Shown: positions 42,062 to 50,834 of the stretch, piece by piece
How the letters are laid out: each line of letters begins with the position of its first letter
Numbering within the stretch: the first letter of the stretch is position 1
Origin: Bacillota bacterium
GTDB taxonomy: Bacteria > Bacillota > Clostridia > Tissierellales > Gottschalkiaceae
Assembly: GCA_023420895.1 (NCBI GenBank)
Contig: JAEZUY010000011.1
Span: 1 to 55,576 of the forward strand
Length of the DNA: 55,576 nucleotides
Direction of reading: 5' to 3'
Notes under the pieces: generated by a model
The model's input: only the letters and a program-made list of their open reading frames with translations
What the model was told of the DNA's origin: nothing
The model's database searches: none
Translations under genes and position numbers: made by a program

Positions 42062-44482
42062 TTGAAGGAAATGCATACTAGTTACTCAATAATTATATAC
42101 AATGAAGATTTAAATGCAAAAGAAAAATATTTAAGATGTGAATTACAAAAAGGGATAAAAATAATATGGTTTGGAAAAGGGGAAGATAAAGAATATTTTA
42201 AAAACGATGATTTTTTTAACAAATTTCTTCAAGCAAATTTATTGCAGATTCATATAATAGAAGATAAAAATTATTTTGATAAATTTGATTTAATTGATGG
42301 TTATATTAGCACAACAAGAAATATGTCTATGGAGAAATTGAAAGAAATTTCTTTACCTAAATCTTTTAATGTCGAACAGTATCTTATAGAACACGAAAGT
42401 CCTAAAAGTAATATAGTAGTTAAAGCAGGTGCAGGTACTGGGAAAACAAAAGTTATGATTGATAGAATTATGTATTTGCTTCATACTGAAGATATAAAAA
42501 TCCAAGAAATTGCCATGATTACATTTACTAATGAAGCTGCATTTAGTATGAAAAAGAAGATAAAAGAAGAATTTATAAAAAGATATAGATTAACTGATGA
42601 AAATAAATATTTAAATTGGCTAGAAGATTTCAACAATATGAATATTGGTACTATACATAGTTTTTCAAAAGATCTCTTGGAAGTTTTTGGAAATAAAATA
42701 GGTTATGGAGAGAATATAAGTATAGGAAATATGAAATTTGAAGTTAATAGAATAATTGATGAAGAATGTAATTATGTAAAAAAATTATGGGAAAAAAACA
42801 ATAGAATATTGACTGATAATATAAGTAATCTCATTGAAAGCAGATACTTTGATATGAAAAATATAATTTATAAAGTTTGGGAAGAGGCATTAAAAAAGAA
42901 TGTATCCATAGAAGATTTAGAAGCAAAAGATAAAAACTTCACATTTATAAAAGAAGTTCTTATAAGGACAGAAGAAAGATTTTTTAGAGAAAGAATATCT
43001 AAAAATTATGTACCCTTAGCAATGATTATCAAAGATTTAAACTTATGTCTGGATAAAAATATTGAAACTTATTCGGGAAGTTTTAAATTAAAGTTTATAT
43101 TTGTAGATGAGTTTCAAGATTCAGATAACTCACAAATAGATATGTTATATAAATTGAAACAAATAACAAATTGTAAGATTTTTGCAGTCGGAGATGTAAA
43201 ACAAAGTATTTATAGGTTTAGAGGAGCAACTCATACAGCTTTTGATAATCTTGATTCAAAGATAAAAAAAATAGGAGAAAGCATTGTCTTTATAGAATTA
43301 ATAAAGAACTATAGGACTAAATCTGAACTTATGAAAAAAATGCAAGAATATTTTAAAACTTGGTCAAAAGAAGATTATCTATCAGAATTTAAAGATATAT
43401 CTTGTCAGATTGAAGGGGCTGGAAATATTGATATCAAAGAGATAGAAAAAAAGAAAGAAATAGAAGAAGCTTTATTAGATAAAATAAAAGAGTTAATGGA
43501 CAAAAATGAGAGTATTGCAGTATTAACGAGACGGAATAATGAACTAGAAAAAATAAAAAAAATATGCAGAAATCATAATATTCCTTGTGATATAAAAGGT
43601 GAAAGTAATTTTTACAGAAGTGATGCTGTTATGGATTTTTATTGGTTAATTAATTTTATTTTACTTGGTGAGGATATTGGAGATCATAGACACATTTATA
43701 ACTTTATGACATCACCATATATTAAAAACTATAGATATGATGACTTATTCTTAAATAAATTAATATATTTAAGAAAAAATAATTTTGGAGAAAAAGAAAT
43801 TAGAGAATATTTATATTCATTGATAGATAAAGAAACAATATCAATAATAGAAAAATATAAAAATGACTTTAGAATGTTACCAACATTGTCAGTTATAAGA
43901 AATATTTTATTAGAATTAAATCCTTTAGACAATATGAGTTATTATAATGAAATCGAATTAAAACAATATGAAGCTAATCTAAATAAGCTGCTTAATATAT
44001 TTTCGCAAAACTTCGGCAACCGCACAGTTTCACTCTATAATATACATTCATATTTGAAGAATAATATTTATTCAGAAGGAAGCAGTGAGGAAGAAGCTGA
44101 AATTGAAAATAACATAAAATGTTTTCATATAAAGGGTTTAACAGTCCATAGTTCAAAGGGATTAGAATTTGACCATGTGATAATTCCATATACTAATAAT
44201 GAATTTATTTATAGTAAACAAAATCCAAAAAAACAGGATATAGAAATTATAATAGATAATAATAGATCTATGATAGGTATTAAATGTAAATATCCTAAAA
44301 GAAAATATTTATATATAGGAAATTATGAAGAATTAAAGAAAATGGAAGAGGAAGAAGTTGAAAAAGAGGAAACTAGACTACTTTATGTTGCGATGACTAG
44401 AAGTAAGAAGAGCTTGACAATTATTAAAAGAAAAAAGAATGAAGGAAAAAATTGGGGATTTCTTTTAGGAGTTGATAAATAA
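42062..44482 (+). CDS. UvrD-family (SF1A) helicase of the AT-rich island
   Basis: The 806-residue protein has an unrecognised N-terminal region of about 120 residues, then a complete SF1A helicase: Walker A AGAGTGKT, motif Ia TFTNEAA, TIHSFS, Walker B VDEFQDSD, QSIYRFRGA, NYRTKSEL, VHSSKGLEFD and motif VI LYVAMTRSKKSL. It ends soon after motif VI and so lacks the C-terminal nuclease domain of AddA/RecB. The TTG start at 42062 follows AGAGGAG; an ATG three codons later is an alternative. The gene is visibly more AT-rich than housekeeping neighbours and overlaps the next gene by 11 bases. Likely partner of the PLD nuclease and the AddB-like protein in DNA processing or defence. Confidence 0.88.
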   Translation: MKEMHTSYSIIIYNEDLNAKEKYLRCELQKGIKIIWFGKGEDKEYFKNDDFFNKFLQANLLQIHIIEDKNYFDKFDLIDGYISTTRNMSMEKLKEISLPKSFNVEQYLIEHESPKSNIVVKAGAGTGKTKVMIDRIMYLLHTEDIKIQEIAMITFTNEAAFSMKKKIKEEFIKRYRLTDENKYLNWLEDFNNMNIGTIHSFSKDLLEVFGNKIGYGENISIGNMKFEVNRIIDEECNYVKKLWEKNNRILTDNISNLIESRYFDMKNIIYKVWEEALKKNVSIEDLEAKDKNFTFIKEVLIRTEERFFRERISKNYVPLAMIIKDLNLCLDKNIETYSGSFKLKFIFVDEFQDSDNSQIDMLYKLKQITNCKIFAVGDVKQSIYRFRGATHTAFDNLDSKIKKIGESIVFIELIKNYRTKSELMKKMQEYFKTWSKEDYLSEFKDISCQIEGAGNIDIKEIEKKKEIEEALLDKIKELMDKNESIAVLTRRNNELEKIKKICRNHNIPCDIKGESNFYRSDAVMDFYWLINFILLGEDIGDHRHIYNFMTSPYIKNYRYDDLFLNKLIYLRKNNFGEKEIREYLYSLIDKETISIIEKYKNDFRMLPTLSVIRNILLELNPLDNMSYYNEIELKQYEANLNKLLNIFSQNFGNRTVSLYNIHSYLKNNIYSEGSSEEEAEIENNIKCFHIKGLTVHSSKGLEFDHVIIPYTNNEFIYSKQNPKKQDIEIIIDNNRSMIGIKCKYPKRKYLYIGNYEELKKMEEEEVEKEETRLLYVAMTRSKKSLTIIKRKKNEGKNWGFLLGVDK

Positions 44483-47066
44483 AATGAATAGTCAGAACTT
44501 TTATAAAGAATTTAATTTAAATCAAAATGATGGAATTAAAATAACAGCATTCAGAAGTATGGCAAAGATTTTAAACGATAATTTCAAAGGAAATTTTTAT
44601 CCAGTCCAAGATTTGATTCTTAAATTTATAGATGATTGGGATAATTCTAAAGTGAAAATAGAACAAATTATAAAAATAAGTGAAATTTGTAGAAGTTTCA
44701 TATATTATGAAGAGGATTATCATGATTCTAAATCAGAAGATAATAGAGCTCTTATAGAATCCTTTAGAAAAAATGCTAAAATGCTTTTATCATCTTTAAG
44801 ACTTCTTATTGAATCTAATATATATCCTGAAGATATAATGATTGGAGAGTCTAAGACAAAAAAATATATGAAAGAAATATGGAAAGAATTTGAAATTGAA
44901 CATTATAGCGCAAATAAACTTAGAATGCTTCTAAATGTAAAATTTAAAGATAAAAAAAAGGTAAAAAATAGTATATTAGAACTTGTAAATAAGGAGGATT
45001 CTGATAAGTATAAAAGAATTTATTTAATAGGTTTTTATTTTATTACTCCTATGCAGGAAAGAATATTTAGAATATTAGAAAATGTAGGAATAAAACTTAT
45101 ATTTGTAAGATTTTATAATGATAGATATGAAAAAATAAATGAAATATGGGATAAGAGTCTATTTAGAAATCGTAGTCAGCAGAATATCAATCTAAATAAT
45201 AGAAAAACTAATCTATTTGGAGATAAATTAGAAAGTAAAAAAGAAAGTATTTTAGATTCAGAAAAAATAAAGATTATTGAATATAAAAATAATATCGATT
45301 TGGCATTAGACGAAATATGGAATAGTGATAGGATATTCTTTACTACGGACTATGAAAGAGCAGAAGAAGCTTTGATGCAGTTTTTTCCAGAAATGTTTGA
45401 TAAAAAGAGTTTTTTAAATTATCCTGTTGGCCAATATATATATGAACTTAATAAAATGTGGAATGAGGAAGAAAACAGTATTGAATTTGATATAGAATCG
45501 TTAATAAGTTGCTTTGCATCAGGATGGGTTTATCATAAAAAGCTTAATTTGCAAGGAAAAGATTATGTATCAGATTTAATGAAATTGGAAGATTACTTTA
45601 AAAATTGTAGGAGTCTTTCTGATTGGAGAAAAAGATTTAGCCATATTGTAAATAGAAAAAAATATACTATCAAAAATCCAAAAAAAAGTGATAGCTATGA
45701 ATCTATAGATAAAGTTAGAAATGATCCCTATAATTATTTATCCGCTTTCAATATAGAAAAGAATAGGGTTTACGATATAATAAAACTTATTGAAGTTTTA
45801 ATTGAATCAGCAAGGTCTTTATTTTCTAATAACAGTACAAACGAAAATATAGAGAAAAGAAATAAAATTAATTTATCAGAATATTTTAAATCCTTAGAAG
45901 AACTACTGTATCTAGGTCAGAATGAGGTACAAAATGTTAATGAAAAAGAAATGCTAAAGGAGCTTCTTAAAAAAATTGAGGTAGCCAGAACTAGTAAAAT
46001 GGAATGTTTTCCTGAAGATATAAAGATGGCTGTTAGTATGATGCTTGGAGGAGATTATTCGGATAGTACAGATTTAGAAATTTTAAATAATGTTGAATTA
46101 GAAGAAATTGATTTAAAAAAAAGTAATACTTATGAAGGTAAGATTAATCTGTTTTCTGAAATAGAGTCAAGCCTATTTTCGAAAGATTTTAGAAATAAAA
46201 CGATTCATTTACTTTTTAGTGATGAGAAGAGACTTCCTAGAAAGTCAGGCAATTATCCTTGGCCCTTAAGTAAAGAATTTATAGAAGGAATTATAGATAA
46301 TGTGACGGTACAGCATGAGAAAGAATTTCCAATTATATATAAGCTAAAATCTGTTATTGAAAATAGCAATATCCAAAGTAGATATTTGTTTTCAGTATTG
46401 TTGAGCAATGAAGATGTCGAATTATCTTGGATATCTGAAGAAAATAAAAAAGAAATATCAGAATCTGTTTATTGTAAAATATTAAATCTTGATTCTAGTG
46501 AAGGCGATAATAGAATAGAGAATGAATATGATATAGAATCTATATCTAAATCTATAAGTGGGAAAAGAACAAGGAAGATTACAATTTATAAAGAAGACCC
46601 TATAGATTTAAAAATAGCATATGAACTATGTCCTTATAAACTAATTTATGGATATATTTTAGGAGACGGTCCATACTATAATTCTAAATTTCATTCGATA
46701 CTGGCTATCCAAAGATTATTATTAATCCAAAAAGATAAAGGAATTTTAGAAAATAATGTAATCGGGATTGAAGACTATCTTACAACATTACAAAAATCAA
46801 GAATAAATGAATTTAAAAAAGTTCAGATTTTAGGTAAAAAAGATTTAGAAAAGAAAAAAGATTATTTAAGATTGAGTATGATTTTTTTACAAAAATCGGT
46901 TAGAACTCTATTAGACAGGAAATTATATGAATATGAGAATGTAGAATTTCTAAATGTAAATTTGTTTGATAATCAAAATGATTGGGAAGATAAATTAGAT
47001 AAATTATGCAAATATTGTTACAGTCAAAATATTTGCAGATATAGAGTTTTAAGAATCGAAGATTAA
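44472..47066 (+). CDS. AddB-like protein with C-terminal Fe-S-type cysteines but no clear nuclease core
   Basis: This 864-residue protein follows the helicase with an 11-base overlap. The C-terminal region opens with YELCPYKLIYGYIL, like the start of RecB-family nuclease domains (AddB, Cas4), and ends with CKYCYSQNIC. One early and three late cysteines form the pattern that holds an Fe-S cluster in AddB. The stretch between is only about 150 residues, and I see no PD-(D/E)XK active-site motifs, so nuclease activity may be lost. The N-terminal part has no Walker A and looks like the inactive-helicase body of AddB only in a general way (size, helix-rich). It is strongly AT-rich. It probably works with the helicase; the PLD protein may have supplied the nuclease function. 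Confidence 0.65.
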   Translation: MINKMNSQNFYKEFNLNQNDGIKITAFRSMAKILNDNFKGNFYPVQDLILKFIDDWDNSKVKIEQIIKISEICRSFIYYEEDYHDSKSEDNRALIESFRKNAKMLLSSLRLLIESNIYPEDIMIGESKTKKYMKEIWKEFEIEHYSANKLRMLLNVKFKDKKKVKNSILELVNKEDSDKYKRIYLIGFYFITPMQERIFRILENVGIKLIFVRFYNDRYEKINEIWDKSLFRNRSQQNINLNNRKTNLFGDKLESKKESILDSEKIKIIEYKNNIDLALDEIWNSDRIFFTTDYERAEEALMQFFPEMFDKKSFLNYPVGQYIYELNKMWNEEENSIEFDIESLISCFASGWVYHKKLNLQGKDYVSDLMKLEDYFKNCRSLSDWRKRFSHIVNRKKYTIKNPKKSDSYESIDKVRNDPYNYLSAFNIEKNRVYDIIKLIEVLIESARSLFSNNSTNENIEKRNKINLSEYFKSLEELLYLGQNEVQNVNEKEMLKELLKKIEVARTSKMECFPEDIKMAVSMMLGGDYSDSTDLEILNNVELEEIDLKKSNTYEGKINLFSEIESSLFSKDFRNKTIHLLFSDEKRLPRKSGNYPWPLSKEFIEGIIDNVTVQHEKEFPIIYKLKSVIENSNIQSRYLFSVLLSNEDVELSWISEENKKEISESVYCKILNLDSSEGDNRIENEYDIESISKSISGKRTRKITIYKEDPIDLKIAYELCPYKLIYGYILGDGPYYNSKFHSILAIQRLLLIQKDKGILENNVIGIEDYLTTLQKSRINEFKKVQILGKKDLEKKKDYLRLSMIFLQKSVRTLLDRKLYEYENVEFLNVNLFDNQNDWEDKLDKLCKYCYSQNICRYRVLRIED

Positions 47067-47124
47067 TATCATGTTAAAATTAAAATCTTATAATAAAAGA
47101 ATGATAAAGGTTTGAGGTGATTAT

Positions 47125-47517
47125 ATGAAATATCTTAACTGCTGTCAGAAAGTTCTTATTAATCTTAATGATTTAAGCGGTTTTTCAGAAGAAGAAGCAG
47201 AAAACTTAGGAGCAGGATTTGGAGGAGGCGCCACAGTAGGGGAATTATGCGGCGCGGCTTCAGGAGCAGTAATATCTTTAGGAAAGATATTCGGCGATAC
47301 TGATATAAGTGCAAGAAATATGACGATCGAGTTTCAGAAGAGATTTAAAGAAAGAGTCGGAAACTACAGATGCAGCGATATTCTCGGATATGACATGACT
47401 GATGCTGAACAGGCAAAGAAATGTATGGAGTCAGGAGTTAAAAAGGAAGTATGTCCGAATGCAATATCTTCAGCTGAAGAGATAGTTAGAGAACTTGTAA
47501 GAGAAAATCTTGACTAG
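47125..47517 (+). CDS. C-GCAxxG-C-C family redox protein
   Basis: The 130-residue protein has CC near residue 6, a glycine-rich stretch (GAGFGGGATVGELCGAASGA) with the CGAASG core, and further cysteines in NYRCSD, KKCMES and EVCPN. This pattern is that of the C_GCAxxG_C_C family, small proteins thought to bind a metal or act in electron transfer. A GAGGTGA ribosome-binding site precedes the ATG. Base composition returns here to that of the housekeeping genes, marking the right edge of the AT-rich island. Confidence 0.82.
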   Translation: MKYLNCCQKVLINLNDLSGFSEEEAENLGAGFGGGATVGELCGAASGAVISLGKIFGDTDISARNMTIEFQKRFKERVGNYRCSDILGYDMTDAEQAKKCMESGVKKEVCPNAISSAEEIVRELVRENLD

Positions 47518-47594
47518 ATAAATCCTGTTCAAATAATTTATAAAATATGATATATTATTAATAATGATAATCATAAAGATATGGAGGGATTTTC

Positions 47595-47786
47595 TTGAAA
47601 ACTATAAAAATAGAAGGAATGCACTGTGAAAACTGTGTTAAAGCAGTCAAAGAAGGACTTGAAAAGCTGGGACCTAGCACTTTAAATGTTGAAATAGGGA
47701 AAGCTGAAATAGAATCTGGAGCTTCAGATGAAGTTCTTAAAGAAACTGTAGAAAACTTAGGATTTGATGTATTAAGCATAGACTAA
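47595..47786 (+). CDS. Heavy-metal-associated domain protein (CopZ-like copper chaperone)
   Basis: This 63-residue protein is one HMA domain with the metal-binding motif GMHCENCVKAV (CxxC) and the expected beta-alpha-beta pattern. Such proteins carry Cu(I) to copper ATPases or regulators; none is nearby. The TTG start follows GGAGG by nine bases. A hairpin terminator follows. Confidence 0.87.
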   Translation: MKTIKIEGMHCENCVKAVKEGLEKLGPSTLNVEIGKAEIESGASDEVLKETVENLGFDVLSID

Positions 47787-47798
47787 TGCTGAAATTCA

Positions 47799-47828
47799 AA
47801 AAGAAGTGCTAATGCACTTCTTTTTTTG
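47799..47828 (+). terminator. Terminator after the HMA protein gene
   Basis: AAGAAGTGC pairs with GCACTTCTT around TAAT, followed by seven T. Confidence 0.9.
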
Positions 47829-47870
47829 TTATAATAGAATAAGTGCAGATTAAAGAAAGGAGAAAAGAAA

Positions 47871-49616
47871 TTGAGCTATAAAGCAATTTACAGAAGATTC
47901 AGACCGGAAACATTCGACGATCTGGTAGGACAGGACAATGTGGTAAGGATACTTAAGAATCAGGTTAAGAGCAACAACATAGCTCATGCATACCTTTTCT
48001 CAGGTATCAGAGGTACCGGAAAAACATCTGCAGCCAAGATATTTGCAAGAGCTGTAAACTGTCTCAATCCTCAGGACGGAAATCCCTGCAATGAATGCGA
48101 AATTTGCAAAGGGATACTGAATGAGAGCATAATGGATATAGTTGAAATAGATGCTGCATCAAACAACAAGGTTGATGACATAAGAGAGCTGAAAGAAAAC
48201 TCGAACTATCCGCCTTCGAACGCCAGATTCAAGGTGTATATAGTTGATGAGGTTCATATGCTTTCAAAAGGAGCTTTCAACGCATTCTTAAAAACACTTG
48301 AAGAACCGCCGGGATACGTTATATTTATTCTTGCTACAACTGAAGAGAATAAAATTCCAGCGACTATTCTTTCAAGATGTCAGAGATATGAGTTCAAGAG
48401 AATTACTTCAGACGACATAGTTAAGAATATGGAGAAAATTTGTGGAGAAATCGGTGTTGAAGCCGAAAAATCTGCTCTTAAACTTATAGCCAGAAATTCC
48501 GGCGGAGGAATGAGAGACGCTTTGAGCATACTTGATCAGTGCCTTGCGAATACCGGCAACAGCCTAACTCTTGAAGACGTTATAGAATCAATAGGTTCAG
48601 TCGATATGAAGTTTTTAAGAGAGACAGCATCCGATATTATAAACGGAGATACTGCAAATATAGTTTATAAATTCGACAGACTGATGAAATCTGGAAAAGA
48701 CTATAATGTATTTCTTAAAGAGCTTATTTCTTTTTTCAGAGATATGATGATAATCAAAACAGGAGTCAGATATGAAGATATTCTTGAAATATCTGATGAA
48801 GAAATAGAAGAGATGAAAAATATTTCAGAAGATATATCATCTACTGAAATTATAAGCTATATAGAGAGACTGGCTGAGATAGAAGACAGTATGAAAGAAA
48901 CGAATCAGCCAAGAACTATTTTAGAAGTTTCACTTATAAAGCTTGCTGAAACAGAAAGAGATGAAGATCTTCTTCTGAGAATTAAAAAGCTGGAAGAAAT
49001 CATAGAGTCTGGAAACTTTACAAGAGCTGCAAAAGTTTCATCTTCAAAAAGAAAACCGGAAACTGTTTCATCTGAATATGACAGTACAGAAAAATCTGAC
49101 AGCGGGAAATTAGTTCCGCCTATAAAGGCAAATGAAAAACCGCAGCCGCAAAAGGCAGTTTCAGAAGACACTGTGGAGAATATGGACTCTCATACGGAAA
49201 GTTCAGAAAGTGAAACAGCAAGTTCAGACAGTCTGACGTTTAATGAGATAAGCGGAAGATGGGATGATTTTATAAAATTCCTCAGAAAAGTTGATCCGAG
49301 AATGAGCGCCTTTCTAGTAGAAGGAAAAGTAAGGGCATTCAATAACGGTATGCTTAAAATAAGTTATGGAGACTCATTCGGATTTCACAAAGAGGCTGTA
49401 AGCAGGAAAGAAAATATAGAAGAACTTAAAAAACTGCTGAAAAAGTTTTTTCACTGCGAAATGGAAGTCAATATAGTAATGGAAAGTGATGAAGTCTTAT
49501 CTCAAAGTCCTGATATTAGCGGAGAACAGGAAGTTAAGGACAATAGAGAAGCTGATGAAATTCCTATCCAAGAGATATTCGATATTTTCGGAGATGAAAA
49601 AGTTATTATAGAATAA
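47871..49616 (+). CDS. dnaX: DNA polymerase III subunit gamma/tau
   Basis: This 581-residue clamp-loader ATPase begins with YKAIYRRFRPETFDDLVGQ. The AAA+ core has Walker A GIRGTGKTS, a four-cysteine zinc module (CLNPQDGNPCNECEIC), Walker B VDEVHML and sensor 1 ATTEENKIP, with SRCQRY as the arginine finger. The C-terminal third is low-complexity and then a tau-type domain. The TTG start follows AAAGGAG. In many Firmicutes dnaX lies directly after ffs; here 12 kb separates them. ybaB follows after 30 bases. Confidence 0.97.
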   Translation: MSYKAIYRRFRPETFDDLVGQDNVVRILKNQVKSNNIAHAYLFSGIRGTGKTSAAKIFARAVNCLNPQDGNPCNECEICKGILNESIMDIVEIDAASNNKVDDIRELKENSNYPPSNARFKVYIVDEVHMLSKGAFNAFLKTLEEPPGYVIFILATTEENKIPATILSRCQRYEFKRITSDDIVKNMEKICGEIGVEAEKSALKLIARNSGGGMRDALSILDQCLANTGNSLTLEDVIESIGSVDMKFLRETASDIINGDTANIVYKFDRLMKSGKDYNVFLKELISFFRDMMIIKTGVRYEDILEISDEEIEEMKNISEDISSTEIISYIERLAEIEDSMKETNQPRTILEVSLIKLAETERDEDLLLRIKKLEEIIESGNFTRAAKVSSSKRKPETVSSEYDSTEKSDSGKLVPPIKANEKPQPQKAVSEDTVENMDSHTESSESETASSDSLTFNEISGRWDDFIKFLRKVDPRMSAFLVEGKVRAFNNGMLKISYGDSFGFHKEAVSRKENIEELKKLLKKFFHCEMEVNIVMESDEVLSQSPDISGEQEVKDNREADEIPIQEIFDIFGDEKVIIE

Positions 49617-49646
49617 GAATAAATTTAAATATTTGGAGGTATGAAT

Positions 49647-49970
49647 ATGAAATTTCCTGGAATGGGCAATATGGGAAACCTTATGAAACAAGCGCAGAAA
49701 ATGCAGAAAGAGATGGCTAAGCTTCAGTCTCAGCTAGAAGAGAAAGAAGTTTCAGCAAGTGCAGGAGGAGGAGTTGTAACTGCAGTTGCAAACGGTAAAA
49801 AAGAAATAATATCTATAACTATAGATCCTGAAGTTATAGATCCTGATGATGCTGATATGCTTCAAGACCTTGTACTTGCAGCATGCAATGAAGCACTTAG
49901 AAAAGCTGAAGAGCTTGTATCAGGAGAAATGCAGAAAATAACAGGCGGAATGAATATACCTGGTCTGTAA
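49647..49970 (+). CDS. Nucleoid-associated protein, YbaB/EbfC family
   Basis: This 107-residue protein has the typical Gly/Met-rich start (FPGMGNMGNLMKQAQKMQKEM), the central GGGVVTAVANG segment and the C-terminal GGMNIPGL. YbaB proteins bind DNA as dimers. The ATG at 49647 is preferred: the ATG at 49641 touches the GGAGGT ribosome-binding site. It follows dnaX by 30 bases, the conserved dnaX-ybaB order. recR, which usually follows, is displaced by about 3.9 kb. Confidence 0.95.
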   Translation: MKFPGMGNMGNLMKQAQKMQKEMAKLQSQLEEKEVSASAGGGVVTAVANGKKEIISITIDPEVIDPDDADMLQDLVLAACNEALRKAEELVSGEMQKITGGMNIPGL

Positions 49971-49987
49971 AATTAAATATAGAAAAT

Positions 49988-50026
49988 ATAAAAAACTCTG
50001 CAGAAAAACTCTGCAGAGTTTTTTGA
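49988..50026 (+). terminator. Terminator after ybaB
   Basis: AAAACTCTGCAG pairs with CTGCAGAGTTTT around a short A-rich loop, followed by T. Confidence 0.85.
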
Positions 50027-50130
50027 TTAAATGTTCCATTTTAGTTACAGTTCGTTCAAAAGACATGTATTTATTCAATAAATGTATTATAATATAATTA
50101 GACATCTATGACCATGAAGGAGAATAGAGT

Positions 50131-50832
50131 ATGAAAAACATTTTAATTTTAGAAGACAATTTGGAGTTCAGAAAAGGGATAGAGAAGATAATATCAGAAA
50201 TAGACAGCAGTATCACAGTATTTTCAACGGAATATTCAGAAGAAGCATTAAATATAGCAAAAAATGATAATATAGATCTTTTTCTTCTAGATATAGAAGT
50301 TAAAGGATATTCGGGAATAGAACTTGGGCTGAAAATCAGAGAAATAGACAGATACGTTCTCACTCCTATGATATTTATAACAGCAATTCCCACTGAGGAG
50401 CTTAATGCGTTTAAGAGTACACACTGTTATGAATATATTCTGAAACCTATAGACTACGAAAAATTAAAAGAACTTCTTGAAAGAATTATAAATGCAGGAA
50501 GGTTTGAAGAAGAACGGGAACTTAAAATAAAAAAGAAATACTTCATAAAGACGATTAAAGAGAAAGACATAGTTTATATAGAATCTTTTGGAAAAGATCT
50601 TGAAATAGTTACTGAAGAAGAAAGAATAGAAGCTAAAAATTTCAGAATGAACAAGATAATAGAAGAGCTTTCTGATGATTTTGCATATGCTCACAGAAGC
50701 TATATTGTGAATTTGAAGAGGATAGAAGAGATAGACAGAACGAACGATGAACTTATTTTAAGAGGAACTGACAAATATATTCCGGTAGGCGGAAAATATA
50801 AAAAGAATATAGTCAGATATCTGGGTAAATAA
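50131..50832 (+). CDS. LytTR-family response regulator (AgrA-like)
   Basis: The 233-residue protein has a receiver domain (LEDN, phosphoacceptor Asp in FLLDIEVKG, conserved Lys in ILKPID) followed by a LytTR DNA-binding domain (residues about 130-233: FIKTIKEKDIVYIESFGK, AHRSYIVNLKRIEEI). Such regulators typically control surface, virulence or quorum genes and bind paired imperfect repeats. The AgrC-like kinase gene starts two bases after the stop. The pair interrupts the usual ybaB-recR order. Confidence 0.92.
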   Translation: MKNILILEDNLEFRKGIEKIISEIDSSITVFSTEYSEEALNIAKNDNIDLFLLDIEVKGYSGIELGLKIREIDRYVLTPMIFITAIPTEELNAFKSTHCYEYILKPIDYEKLKELLERIINAGRFEEERELKIKKKYFIKTIKEKDIVYIESFGKDLEIVTEEERIEAKNFRMNKIIEELSDDFAYAHRSYIVNLKRIEEIDRTNDELILRGTDKYIPVGGKYKKNIVRYLGK

Positions 50833-50834
50833 GC

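Noticed and set aside
42062..47066. Ordinary AddAB helicase-nuclease
   Set aside because: The helicase ends after motif VI without the AddA nuclease domain, and the second protein is shorter than AddB with no visible nuclease residues, so a standard AddAB label would mislead.
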